From Croceivirga sp. (lineage in GTDB: Bacteria > Bacteroidota > Bacteroidia > Flavobacteriales > Flavobacteriaceae): DNA of 64,000 bases. The notes under the pieces were generated by a model, which worked only from the letters and a program-made list of their open reading frames with translations, had not been told where the DNA came from and did not search any database. Of this stretch, positions 25,221-33,385 are shown piece by piece (the first letter of the stretch is position 1; each line of letters starts with the position of its first letter). Made by a program: the position numbers and the translations under genes. The stretch spans positions 558,001-622,000 of the forward strand of contig JANQKR010000013.1 of NCBI GenBank assembly GCA_028281025.1. Direction: 5' to 3'.

Positions 25221-26285
25221 CTAATACGTATTTCGATTTTTCCTTTTTTTGAATTCCTTGACCATTTTTCCAAAATCCTTGTCTTTTTTTCGTTTCTCGG
25301 CCACCGTCAATTCAAAGTGTTCTTTTTCCCGCTCCATTTTTAGGTAATTTTCATAGGACGATCGATCAATTTCCCCATGGGAAAGCGCTTCCAAAACTGC
25401 GCAATCAATTTCATTGGTATGCGTGCAATCCGAAAATTTACATTGTGCGGACAACTCAATGATGGCATCGAAGGTCATATCCAGTCCGTCCGGAGCATCT
25501 GTAATACCCACCTCGCGCATTCCAGGGTTGTCAATTAAAATTCCCTTTTCCGTAACGATCAATTCCCGGTGTGTAGTGGTATGTTTTCCCCTATTAATAC
25601 GTGCGCTAATTGCTGTAGTGGCCATGACCTCCATCCCAATCAGATTATTGATGAGTGTGGATTTTCCTACCCCCGAGGATCCCAAAAGACAATAGGTTTT
25701 TCCTTTTGTTAGGTACGTTTTTAGGCTTTCAATGCCGTGCTGTGATTCATTGCTCAAGGGAATTACCGGGACCCGTTGTGTTCTTTTTTGAAGTGTGCCG
25801 ACCAATTCCGTTAGTTGGGGGTCGTCTATAAGATCGGTTTTGGTGAGGATAATAAGGGGTTCTACTTTGGCCGCATTACAAATGGTCAGGTACCGTTCGA
25901 TTCGGTTAAGGTTGAAATCCCGATCGACCGCCTGTAAAATAAGGGCATGGTCAATATTGGTGGCAATAATCTGTTTCTCTCCCTGTTTCCCTACAGCTTG
26001 GCGTTCAATACTGGTCTTTCTTGGTAATACGGAATGAATGAGTACTTTATTTTCATCATACTCAGAAATGACTACCCAATCACCCACTGCCGGAAAATCT
26101 GCCCTGCTGCTGGCGGAAAAACGCAAATTTCCAATGATTTCACCTTCGTATTCATTTTCAGTATTCTTAACCACATACCGTTCCTTATGTTCGGATATCA
26201 CCCGTCCTATTCCAAATGCATCCAAACCATGTTCCTTTCGGTAATTCTCCAGTGCTACGGTATATCCCAAATCTTCAAGGGTCAT
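25221..26285 (-). CDS. rsgA: ribosome small-subunit-dependent GTPase RsgA
   Basis: A 354-residue circularly permuted GTPase that helps mature the 30S subunit. An N-terminal OB-fold is followed by the G motifs in permuted order: LTKTDL (G4) precedes GSSGVGKST (G1) and DNPGMRE (G3). A zinc-binding C-terminal segment CKFSDCTHTNEIDC closes the domain. The frame extends upstream to 26417, but family N-termini fit the ATG ending at 26285 (MTLEDLGY). The longer N-terminal segment before the OB-fold is typical of the second, YloQ-like RsgA type. It is unrelated to the flanking sulfur genes. Confidence 0.9.
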   Translation of the reverse strand: MTLEDLGYTVALENYRKEHGLDAFGIGRVISEHKERYVVKNTENEYEGEIIGNLRFSASSRADFPAVGDWVVISEYDENKVLIHSVLPRKTSIERQAVGKQGEKQIIATNIDHALILQAVDRDFNLNRIERYLTICNAAKVEPLIILTKTDLIDDPQLTELVGTLQKRTQRVPVIPLSNESQHGIESLKTYLTKGKTYCLLGSSGVGKSTLINNLIGMEVMATTAISARINRGKHTTTHRELIVTEKGILIDNPGMREVGITDAPDGLDMTFDAIIELSAQCKFSDCTHTNEIDCAVLEALSHGEIDRSSYENYLKMEREKEHFELTVAEKRKKDKDFGKMVKEFKKRKNRNTY

Positions 26286-26518
26286 TTTTAAATTTTCAGG
26301 TAAACTTTGGACTTTTGCTTTACTACAGGCAGCGGGAAGGGCCACGCTTAGAGCAGCCCTGGGCGCTGTTTGTCCAAACGAAGTTACAAAAGAATCAAGG
26401 GAGCATATGGGTCGCATCCCCGAAAAGACAACCCAATTAAAGAAATCAAATGAAGGGATACAGCCCCAATGCTCGGTTCCATACTATCGTATTTTGGAAT
26501 ATGGCCGTGCGCCGGGTT

Positions 26519-28237
26519 TTAAAATACCATTGCCGGCAGTATATGGTCCCTTAGTATTTCCCGTGGTTGATTGCCTTTCCGATTTCGAAAATTTCCAGAG
26601 GTGATGACGACCACGGCTTCCAATTCGGGAATAATAAAAATAAATTGCCCCCCGGCCCCCCTGGCTTCCACAGCTTCAATGGCTTTGTTATCGACGGTAT
26701 ACGTATCATGCCACCACTGGTATCCATAGGCGTTTTTGTCCCTTACATCTTCTAGTTGCACATGTTTTTCAAATGATTCTTCCACCCAATTTTCAGGAAT
26801 GATCTGTACGCCCTTCCATTTCCCCTTGTTGAGATAGAGTTGCCCAAATTTGAGCATGTCCCTTGGGGTAATGAGCATTCCACCACCAAAATAGGGAGAG
26901 GACTTTGTGTCATCGGTCTGATTGATATAGTTGGTAATGCCCAAAGGGGCAAACAGTTTTTCATCCATATAGCGTTCCATAGGTTTTTGCAGGCGTTGGC
27001 GCAAACACACCCCCAATAAAAAAGGATTTGCAGAGCCATAATCGGCATAAGTTCCGGGTTCGTGTACCATTGGCGCTTCCAAAACCGTTTTTAGCCAACT
27101 GTTGGAATTATTGGGATCTTGGTAATAGTCTTCAGAGGCCAGATTATTTACGTCCAATCCGGAACTCATCGTCAATAAGTCCTTGATTCGTATGTTGGAT
27201 TTCAAGGAATTTTTTGTGTATTGATATGCTTCGGGGACAAAGTCGTACAGTTTTTCGTCAACACTTTTTATAAGGCCATCATTGAGGGCAATACCTATCA
27301 CCGCAGATGAAATACTCTTTGATGCCGAGCGCTGATCATGGGGAATACGGGCATTAAAACCATCAAAATAGGTTTCAAATACCAGTTTTCCTTCCTTGGC
27401 AATGAGAATACTATGGGTATTTACGAGTTTTTTGGAATTGACGTTATCGATCAATTCCTGCAGTCTAGTTTTGTTAATGGCATGGTCATTGCCATCTGCT
27501 ACGGCCCATCCATCGCCCAACTGTGGGGGTTTGTTGGTGGTCTGGGTTTGATCGGTGGCATCGGTCCTATATTCCCAATCCTCTTCCGAGTATTGTAGGG
27601 TGGTCTTGGTAATAAGGGCATCGACCAAATACATCTCCAACCCAATGGCATTTTTGGAGAATAGGGCACGAAAATTAAAACCTGTGTTGTCGTCACTGAA
27701 AAAGAGGGTGTCCCCTTTCTTTTCAAATCCACTGGCCCAGGTTCCCCTAAACCGTTGATCGCCAAAAAACGGATAGGCGACAAGTCCGGAACCATTGGTT
27801 TTTTCAACATAGAGCAGTATATCATTGGATATAAGGCCATCATCAAACATAAACGGATTCCAACGCCCTTCATAGGTGTTGTGTTCCACCTGTTTTAGGC
27901 TCATACGGTAAAGAAACCTTCCAGATTTGATAAAACCGGTAAGTTCTTGTCCATTTTTCATGGGGTACAGCTCAAAGTGGAGCTGATCATCAATGGAAAA
28001 CTGGACATGATCATCGTACATCGATTTCACCTCCCTGTCCATAATGGTTTTGGTATTGGCAATGATCAGGTGATAGCGGTTGGAGGTTATATTTTCCAGG
28101 GTAACCTTAAAATTGAAACCCTGTCTGTCCGGTAAAGTCCCTATCCAGTTTCCGTCATAGTCCTGTGGACTTTGCTGTCCGCAGCCCAACAAAGTGAAAA
28201 ATGATAGGAGTATTGCAAAGATGGTGTATTTGAACAT
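26519..28237 (-). CDS. beta-lactamase-family serine hydrolase lipoprotein
   Basis: A 572-residue lipoprotein (FFTLLGC) with a C-terminal beta-lactamase-fold domain. Residues ~20-240 form an unassigned N-terminal beta-rich region (GNWIGTLPDRQGFNF, YEGRWNPFMF). The catalytic part has the SxxK in RSASKSISS, the tyrosine motif in YADYGSANPF, a YGYQWWHD segment common to this EstB/6-aminohexanoate-hydrolase-like group, and GAGGQFIFIIP. Probably a periplasmic esterase or peptidase. Its terminator and promoter are not obvious. Confidence 0.85.
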   Translation of the reverse strand: MFKYTIFAILLSFFTLLGCGQQSPQDYDGNWIGTLPDRQGFNFKVTLENITSNRYHLIIANTKTIMDREVKSMYDDHVQFSIDDQLHFELYPMKNGQELTGFIKSGRFLYRMSLKQVEHNTYEGRWNPFMFDDGLISNDILLYVEKTNGSGLVAYPFFGDQRFRGTWASGFEKKGDTLFFSDDNTGFNFRALFSKNAIGLEMYLVDALITKTTLQYSEEDWEYRTDATDQTQTTNKPPQLGDGWAVADGNDHAINKTRLQELIDNVNSKKLVNTHSILIAKEGKLVFETYFDGFNARIPHDQRSASKSISSAVIGIALNDGLIKSVDEKLYDFVPEAYQYTKNSLKSNIRIKDLLTMSSGLDVNNLASEDYYQDPNNSNSWLKTVLEAPMVHEPGTYADYGSANPFLLGVCLRQRLQKPMERYMDEKLFAPLGITNYINQTDDTKSSPYFGGGMLITPRDMLKFGQLYLNKGKWKGVQIIPENWVEESFEKHVQLEDVRDKNAYGYQWWHDTYTVDNKAIEAVEARGAGGQFIFIIPELEAVVVITSGNFRNRKGNQPREILRDHILPAMVF

Positions 28238-28620
28238 ATCGAACTTATTTAAACTTTTTCAAATGGCTAAAAAATTGTCTTTCTGTACCCATTTTTCGTC
28301 TTTTTTTCCTTCCGTAGCCCAGCTACCTGCCCACCATGCGGAAAGGCAGGCGGGTGCAACTTAAAAAAGCCTTCAACTGGGTACAAAATCCTTGATTTTC
28401 GCGTCATTCCAAAAAGTTCAAATGAGTTCGTATTAAAATATTTGAACACAAATCTACAGAGCAGGTTTTTTTAAAAATTGTACCAGATTAACATGGCGTT
28501 TTTTTTAAAATTGCTGTAGTCCCCTGAATTTATTGTGAAATGGGAATTGCCCGTACAATTACATTGACCTTGGTACAACAGGCTTGTTTGGCGGATAATG
28601 GAAGCGTTAAATTGGAAGGG
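28238..28620. other. intergenic region with a REP-like hairpin
   Basis: About 380 bp without genes between two minus-strand genes. It contains a short REP-like inverted repeat, CCTGCC at 28326-28331 and GGCAGG at 28345-28350, in a locally GC-rich patch, and is otherwise AT-rich. No promoter for the serine hydrolase could be assigned. Confidence 0.4.
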
Positions 28621-29496
28621 TCATGATGTCCCTTTTTTAAATCCGTGCACCAACTGCCCCCAAAACCCTTTGGGCATCCGTTCATCACCCTTATAACCCA
28701 ATGGAATGGTCCCACTGTCCTCAGGGATATGATAGGTTTTAAAGAGATAATCCCATAGGCTCAGGCTAATCCCAAAATTCACCCCATATTTTCCTTCGGG
28801 CAGCACATAGGAATGATGGTAGAGGTGCATGACAGGGTTGTTAAAAATATATTTCAAAGGGCCATAGGTCAGTTTAATATTGGCATGGTTCAGGTGCCCA
28901 ATGGCAATGGCCACAAAATGGACAATATAGGCCTGTTCGGGCTCAAATCCTCCCAAAAGCATTACCCCAAATGTTTTTAACGGTTTGTAAAGGATGTTTT
29001 CCATCCAATGGTAACGTAGGTGGGCCGCAAATCCCATTTCCTTTACACTGTGGTGCACCTGATGGAACCGCCACAGCAATGGAAACTTATGGAGGGCAAT
29101 GTGGGTGAGCCACTGTACAAAATCCAGCAGTACAAAAAAGACCAAAAGTTGTATCCCCATGGGCCAGGAACCGATGCTCAAAAGCGCCAGGCTTTGTGCG
29201 GTAATCCCCAATTGCCCAAAGCCTACTTCCAATATATTGTAAACCCCTTGTATAACGATGGCGAAGACAAAAAAGTTGAAGAACATATAAAATCCGTCAA
29301 GCCAAAAGTCCTTTCGAAAGATGGACTGTTCCTTTCGCCAGGGGAAGACCATTTCCAATAACCAGACCACCAGGGAAATGGCGACCAACCCCCAAAAGTA
29401 ATTTTTGTACCACGGCACTTGAAACAAAATGGATTTCCAGGTATAATTTACCGTACCGTTAAAACCGTTTAAAAATGCTTCCCAATAGACTTCCAT
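28621..29496 (-). CDS. sterol desaturase/fatty-acid-hydroxylase family membrane protein
   Basis: A 291-residue integral membrane di-iron oxygenase-like protein. The histidine boxes are present: HIALH, FHQVHH, HLNHANI and MHLYHH, embedded among four or more hydrophobic helices. Family members hydroxylate or desaturate lipids. It is the last gene of the sulfite dehydrogenase unit (2 bp after the cytochrome gene), so it is cotranscribed with sulfite oxidation; the reason is not clear. Substrate unknown. Confidence 0.85.
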   Translation of the reverse strand: MEVYWEAFLNGFNGTVNYTWKSILFQVPWYKNYFWGLVAISLVVWLLEMVFPWRKEQSIFRKDFWLDGFYMFFNFFVFAIVIQGVYNILEVGFGQLGITAQSLALLSIGSWPMGIQLLVFFVLLDFVQWLTHIALHKFPLLWRFHQVHHSVKEMGFAAHLRYHWMENILYKPLKTFGVMLLGGFEPEQAYIVHFVAIAIGHLNHANIKLTYGPLKYIFNNPVMHLYHHSYVLPEGKYGVNFGISLSLWDYLFKTYHIPEDSGTIPLGYKGDERMPKGFWGQLVHGFKKGTS

Positions 29497-29498
29497 AG

Positions 29499-29957
29499 TT
29501 ATTCCAATTCATACCAATCCACATTGGTGAGGTTTTGCCTTCGACCTTTACGCTCGGGGCCATAGTTTTTGGTCAAATACGCCACTATCTTCCCATGGTT
29601 GGCTCCCAAATCCCATAGGTTTTGTGTTTCCTGCATCCAGGTAATGGTAGCTTCCCAGCCTTCTTTGCTCATTCGGTTTTGCGTTACCAATTTGGCCGAA
29701 TGGCATTGGGTGCAATTTTGAATAACACCCGATACCCCTTCGTCATTGATAAATCCCGATTGTGCAATGGTTTGGGCATCCAAGGGTACCGTTTCGGATT
29801 CATCCACAGGCAAGACTTCATAGACCTCTCTAGATTTTAAGGCGTCCGGATGGTTCTTCAGATAAAAAATCCCTATAAATACCATTACCAACAAAAGCCC
29901 AAAGACCGTGAGTAACCTGCCCAACGATGTAATCTGTTTCCGGAAGTTTTCCTGCAT
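29499..29957 (-). CDS. membrane-anchored c-type cytochrome (sulfite dehydrogenase partner)
   Basis: A 152-residue protein with one N-terminal membrane anchor (residues ~13-33) and a single haem motif CTQCH (~83-87). The rest is a small cytochrome c domain with possible distal ligand in SKEGWEATITWMQ. It lies 1 bp downstream of the molybdenum enzyme gene, the arrangement of SorAB and SoxCD sulfite dehydrogenases, so it is most likely the electron acceptor of that enzyme in the periplasm. Confidence 0.85.
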   Translation of the reverse strand: MQENFRKQITSLGRLLTVFGLLLVMVFIGIFYLKNHPDALKSREVYEVLPVDESETVPLDAQTIAQSGFINDEGVSGVIQNCTQCHSAKLVTQNRMSKEGWEATITWMQETQNLWDLGANHGKIVAYLTKNYGPERKGRRQNLTNVDWYELE

Positions 29958-29958
29958 C

Positions 29959-31188
29959 TTAAACTACTTTTAGGGCAATACGGTGGCAGGCGTTGTTCAA
30001 ATAGCCCTTTGGGTTCCATCCGGGCAACACCATGGGCTGGCTTTTTCCTGTGCTGTCCGTGGCCTTGGCCCAAATTTCATAATACCCCTTTTTAGGGAAA
30101 TTTACCTGTGCCCTAAAATGCTGCCAAGCCAATCGGTTTACGGGCTTTTCCAGGGTACACCCATGCCAGGTACTTCCAAAATCAATGGAGTAGTGAACCT
30201 GGAAAACTTCCAGCTCCCCAGCCCAGGCATGTCCGTTAATGACCAGGCTCTTCCCTTTTTTAAGAAGTGCCCCGCTCTTTGGATAGGTAATTAAGGACTT
30301 TACGGGCATGGATTCAATAATGCACATATTTTCGTCCGTCACTTCACTGCCGGGAGCAACGCTTTCACAAGGGACCCGATAAGAGGCACCTCCCATTTTG
30401 GCGCCATCATGTACCTGGTTTCGGATACTGATGCGTTGTATCCATTTTCCGGAAGCGGAAGCTGGCCAACCACCACAGACCAAACGTAGGGGGTAACCAT
30501 GTGCCAGGGGAATATCCTTTCCATTCATCTGAAAAGCCAGAAGGGTTTCCTCTTGCATGGCCTTTGAAATGGGCACTCCACGGGAAATGGGCTCTTTTTT
30601 GGGGTCGCCACTCAAATGGGTATCCGCCGCATGGTAACCAATGTATACGGCCTCGGATTTTATACCCACATCCTGGAGTAGATCACGTAACCGAATCCCT
30701 GTCCAGTTGGCACAGGAAACTGCACCTATGGTCCATTGGTTCCCTTTGGCAGGGGGATCGAACTCGCTTCTGCCATTGCCTCCGCACTCCAAGGTCAGTT
30801 GATAGGTGTGTTGGGGAAATTTTGTCTTTAAATCCGCCAGCGAATACACTTTTTTCCGTTCTGCGGCTTCACCATCAATGGTTAATGTCCAATTGTCGGC
30901 ATCTATCCGTTCTGGTAGTATCCCATTGTTTCGGATAAACATGTACCTGTTTGGGGTAATGGCATCGTTCAGAAGATGGGCCTTGGCCTCAATATTCCAG
31001 GGACGGTCGTTCAAAACCGTCATTTCCCTATCCTTATCGAACAGTGAAAAAGGGTCTGGGTCCTGAAGCGCCAAGGGAACGTAATTTTTGGGAATGGTAC
31101 CGGCAAAGGCAACCGGGGTGCCAATTACACTGGCAATTCCCGCCATTGTCAAGCTTTTGGAGAAATCCCTTCTGTCCATACCTTGCAA
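29959..31188 (-). CDS. sulfite dehydrogenase, molybdenum subunit (SorA/SoxC type)
   Basis: A 409-residue sulfite-oxidase-family molybdopterin enzyme. The N-terminus MDRRDFSKSLTMAG carries a Tat-like RRDFSK motif, so it is exported folded. The Mo-ligand cysteine is in LTLECGGNGRSEF, and a SoxC-like dimerisation domain follows (KSGALLKKGKSLVINGHAWAG, VHYSIDFGSTW). It oxidises sulfite to sulfate and passes electrons to the cytochrome encoded next. The start at 31188 is taken; Met4 (31179) is also possible. Its promoter carries the island's Crp/Fnr-type operator. It needs Mo cofactor, made with moaE/moaC near 50 kb. Confidence 0.9.
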   Translation of the reverse strand: MQGMDRRDFSKSLTMAGIASVIGTPVAFAGTIPKNYVPLALQDPDPFSLFDKDREMTVLNDRPWNIEAKAHLLNDAITPNRYMFIRNNGILPERIDADNWTLTIDGEAAERKKVYSLADLKTKFPQHTYQLTLECGGNGRSEFDPPAKGNQWTIGAVSCANWTGIRLRDLLQDVGIKSEAVYIGYHAADTHLSGDPKKEPISRGVPISKAMQEETLLAFQMNGKDIPLAHGYPLRLVCGGWPASASGKWIQRISIRNQVHDGAKMGGASYRVPCESVAPGSEVTDENMCIIESMPVKSLITYPKSGALLKKGKSLVINGHAWAGELEVFQVHYSIDFGSTWHGCTLEKPVNRLAWQHFRAQVNFPKKGYYEIWAKATDSTGKSQPMVLPGWNPKGYLNNACHRIALKVV

Positions 31189-31197
31189 GATTCAATT

Positions 31198-31241
31198 TAA
31201 AACTAAGATAAAAAATGTGGTCGTTGTGTAACCGAGGTTAC
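31198..31241 (-). promoter_or_regulatory. Crp/Fnr-type activated promoter of the sulfite dehydrogenase operon
   Basis: A perfect palindrome, GTAACCGAGGTTAC (31228-31241), is centred 29.5 bp from the first base of the minus-strand -7 element TAGTTTTA (31205 to 31198). The predicted start site is a few bases before the ATG at 31188. Spacing is identical to the other sulfur promoters. Confidence 0.8.
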
Positions 31242-31272
31242 CAAAAGTAAGATGGAAGTACGGTTATATTTG
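31228..31272 (+). promoter_or_regulatory. divergent Crp/Fnr-type promoter of the small membrane protein genes
   Basis: The same palindrome faces a plus-strand -7 element, TATATTTG (31265-31272), with a centre-to-element distance of 30.5 bp, one base more than the others. The predicted transcript starts at or next to ATG 31276. One operator therefore seems to serve two divergent promoters. Confidence 0.6.
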
Positions 31273-31275
31273 AAG

Positions 31276-31374
31276 ATGAAACTGAAGAAATGGCAAAAAC
31301 TTATCATGGTCTGCCTTATCTGTGCTGGCATGGTGACCGTAGCGGTTTTGTTCATTGAACGTTTAAATATATAG
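31276..31374 (+). CDS. 32-residue single-pass membrane protein
   Basis: A short ORF that begins at the predicted transcript start of the divergent sulfur promoter. It encodes a basic N-terminus (MKLKKWQK) and one hydrophobic helix, MVCLICAGMVTVAVLFI, with two cysteines. Its stop is 2 bp before the DUF2892 gene, consistent with an operon. No family is recognised. Position and membrane-helix design make it likely real. Confidence 0.6.
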   Translation: MKLKKWQKLIMVCLICAGMVTVAVLFIERLNI

Positions 31375-31376
31375 CT

Positions 31377-31583
31377 ATGAGAAAAAATATGGGTGGATTG
31401 GATCGTATCGTGAGATTGGTTATTGCTGCCATAGTGGGCACCTTATATGTTACAGGGGTGGTGCAGGGTACTTTGGGGTATGTGCTTTTGGCCTTGGCCG
31501 GTATTTTTGTGCTCACCTCCTTTATAAGCTTTTGTCCGTTGTACGCCCTTGTAGGGCTCAGTACGTGCCGAAGAAAGAATTAG
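31377..31583 (+). CDS. DUF2892 (YgaP-transmembrane-like) membrane protein
   Basis: A 68-residue protein of the DUF2892 family: MGGLDRIVRLVIAA, two membrane helices, and the conserved FCPLYALVGLSTC tail with two cysteines. This domain is the membrane part of YgaP rhodaneses and often accompanies sulfur-relay genes. It is expressed with the small membrane protein from the divergent sulfur promoter and is closed by a strong terminator. Function probably involves sulfur or persulfide handling at the membrane. Confidence 0.88.
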   Translation: MRKNMGGLDRIVRLVIAAIVGTLYVTGVVQGTLGYVLLALAGIFVLTSFISFCPLYALVGLSTCRRKN

Positions 31584-31600
31584 TTTTTTGGTTGAATGTA

Positions 31601-31635
31601 AAAAGCCATTCCGTTGGTATCGGGATGGCTTTTTT
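31601..31635 (+). terminator. intrinsic terminator after the DUF2892 gene
   Basis: A 13-bp stem with one mismatch, AAAAGCCATTCCG and CGGGATGGCTTTT, around TTGGTAT, followed by further T residues, lies 17 bp past the stop codon. Confidence 0.85.
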
Positions 31636-31712
31636 ATGGGGGTTTGGGGCAAAATTGAGATTTATCATGTTTTGGCGATCATACTGATTTTAAATTTGGC
31701 GAACTAAACCAA

Positions 31713-31847
31713 ATGACTATGGGTGAACTTCTTACATTACCGTTGGTTTCCTGGGATAACGGTATTTTGATGATTGGTGTTTTTGCGCTGGTCGTTGTGT
31801 TATTGATTGCAGCTGTTTTTATGTTAATGAACAGCGGTAAGAAATAG
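31713..31847 (+). CDS. 44-residue single-pass membrane protein
   Basis: A small ORF, MTMGELLTLPLVSWDNG followed by one long hydrophobic helix and a basic tail MNSGKK. Similar tiny proteins (LPLxSWDxGIxMIGVFALV) are, as I recall, common in flavobacteria, without known function. It lies between the DUF2892 terminator and the TolC promoter with no neighbour on an operon spacing. Confidence 0.6.
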   Translation: MTMGELLTLPLVSWDNGILMIGVFALVVVLLIAAVFMLMNSGKK

Positions 31848-32009
31848 TTTTTTACCGGTCACAGCCGTATTCCTTATGCCGGTCTTTTGTTGGATTTTTG
31901 GTTTCCGACAAATGGCCCACTTTTGTATTGCCATTAGGGGACTATCTTTCATTCAGCTTCTTCACACCCCAACACTTTTCTTAGCTCTTTTTAAGGACTT
32001 TTAATCAAG

Positions 32010-32053
32010 GTAACCAATGTTACTGTGCCGGCCACAGGGTCAACGTAGCTTTG
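32010..32053 (+). promoter_or_regulatory. Crp/Fnr-type activated promoter of the export/thiosulfate-uptake operon
   Basis: GTAACCAATGTTAC (32010-32023) is centred 29.5 bp before a perfect -7 element TAGCTTTG (32046-32053). The site overlaps the ATG at 32017, ruling that out as the TolC start; ATG 32071 lies downstream of the predicted start site. Confidence 0.8.
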
Positions 32054-32070
32054 GACTCAAATTCAAAACG

Positions 32071-33384
32071 ATGACGATTAGACTTTGGGTTGGTACATTG
32101 ATTCTATGTGGGGGGGTCCTGCCCCTTAAAGCACAACAGCTCAAACCCATTACGCTGAATGAGGTATTGATGAAAGTGCAGGAATCCAATACGGATATTA
32201 GGATATCGGAATTTGAACTTACCGAAGCGCAAGGGGACTTTACCATGGGTAATGCCATCTTTCTGCCCACTATTTCGATTTCCCATACCGGTATGGCAAC
32301 GACCAATCCCCTAATGGCCTTTGGCACAAAACTGAACCAAGAAATCCTTACGGCTGCGGATTTTAATCCGGATTTGCTTAACGACCCGGATCAGATAGAG
32401 AACTACGCGACTACTATTGTCATAGAACAACCCCTGATCAATATGGATGGCCTTTTTCAGCGAAAGGCCGCCAAATCTACCATGGAAGCAAGGGAGCAAC
32501 AGGTTTACAGAACCAAGGATTATCTGGCGTTTGAAGCAACCCGTGCATTCATGCAACTACAGTTGGCCCATAAGCGTGTTGAAGTTCTTGAAAAAGCGGT
32601 CAAAGCGGCCCTGGCCAATGAAGCTATGGTTGCCGATCGTTTTGGGGAAGGTCTGTTGCAAAAGGCGGATTTGTTGCAGGCCAAGGTAAGGACCACGGGG
32701 ATGGAGAACCAATTGATTTCTGCGCAAAGCAACTTGAGCAATGCTTCCGACTATCTTGCTTTTTTGATGGATGAGGATGTAGGGGGGGACTATATTCCCA
32801 CCAAGGAATTGGAACTGGCGGAATACGTTATGGTGGATACTGACCGTGCCCTTGAGGATCGCCCCGATGTAAAGGCCCTGGAGTTGGTTTCAAAAGCATA
32901 TCGTTCGACCTACAAAGCGGATAAAATGGCCTTTTTGCCGCGGTTAAATGCATTTGGCTCCTATCAACTCTTCGATGATGATCTTTTTCAGGCCAATTCC
33001 CAAGGCTACACCTTTGGTGCGAGTTTGAGCTGGGACGCGTTTCAAGGAGCCAAACGCTTTGCCAAAATCAAAAAAAGTCGGGCCACCTATGAAAAGGCAC
33101 AAGTGGCCTATGAACACTATCGCTCAAAGAGCGAACTGGAACTGCAAAAAGCAGGGAGAATGCTACTTGACGCGAAAAATCGTGCATCCACCTCTGCCTT
33201 AACACTGGAACAGTCCGCGGAAACCTTACACATACGTTCCAATCGATTTAAGGAGGGCCTTGAAAGCACCTCGGAACTTTTAAGGGCAGAGGCGCAATAC
33301 GCCGAGAAGGAACTGGACCATTACAATGCGATTTATGAATACAATTACGCTGTGGCGTACCATAATTTTTTAACCAAAAGATAA
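32071..33384 (+). CDS. TolC-family outer-membrane efflux protein
   Basis: A 437-residue outer-membrane channel. A signal peptide (MTIRLWVGTLILCGGVLPLKAQ) precedes two OEP repeats, seen as long heptad-rich helices (AREQQVYRTKDYLAFEATRA..., KAQVAYEHYRSKSELELQKA). The start is set at 32071 because the promoter lies over the upstream in-frame ATG. It would form the exit duct of the RND system encoded next. The head position in the Crp/Fnr-controlled operon ties export to sulfur stress. Confidence 0.9.
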   Translation: MTIRLWVGTLILCGGVLPLKAQQLKPITLNEVLMKVQESNTDIRISEFELTEAQGDFTMGNAIFLPTISISHTGMATTNPLMAFGTKLNQEILTAADFNPDLLNDPDQIENYATTIVIEQPLINMDGLFQRKAAKSTMEAREQQVYRTKDYLAFEATRAFMQLQLAHKRVEVLEKAVKAALANEAMVADRFGEGLLQKADLLQAKVRTTGMENQLISAQSNLSNASDYLAFLMDEDVGGDYIPTKELELAEYVMVDTDRALEDRPDVKALELVSKAYRSTYKADKMAFLPRLNAFGSYQLFDDDLFQANSQGYTFGASLSWDAFQGAKRFAKIKKSRATYEKAQVAYEHYRSKSELELQKAGRMLLDAKNRASTSALTLEQSAETLHIRSNRFKEGLESTSELLRAEAQYAEKELDHYNAIYEYNYAVAYHNFLTKR

Positions 33385-33385
33385 A

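Noticed and set aside
32017-32070. Upstream start for the TolC-family protein
   Set aside because: That ATG lies inside the Crp/Fnr operator and upstream of the predicted transcript start; the signal peptide begins at 32071.
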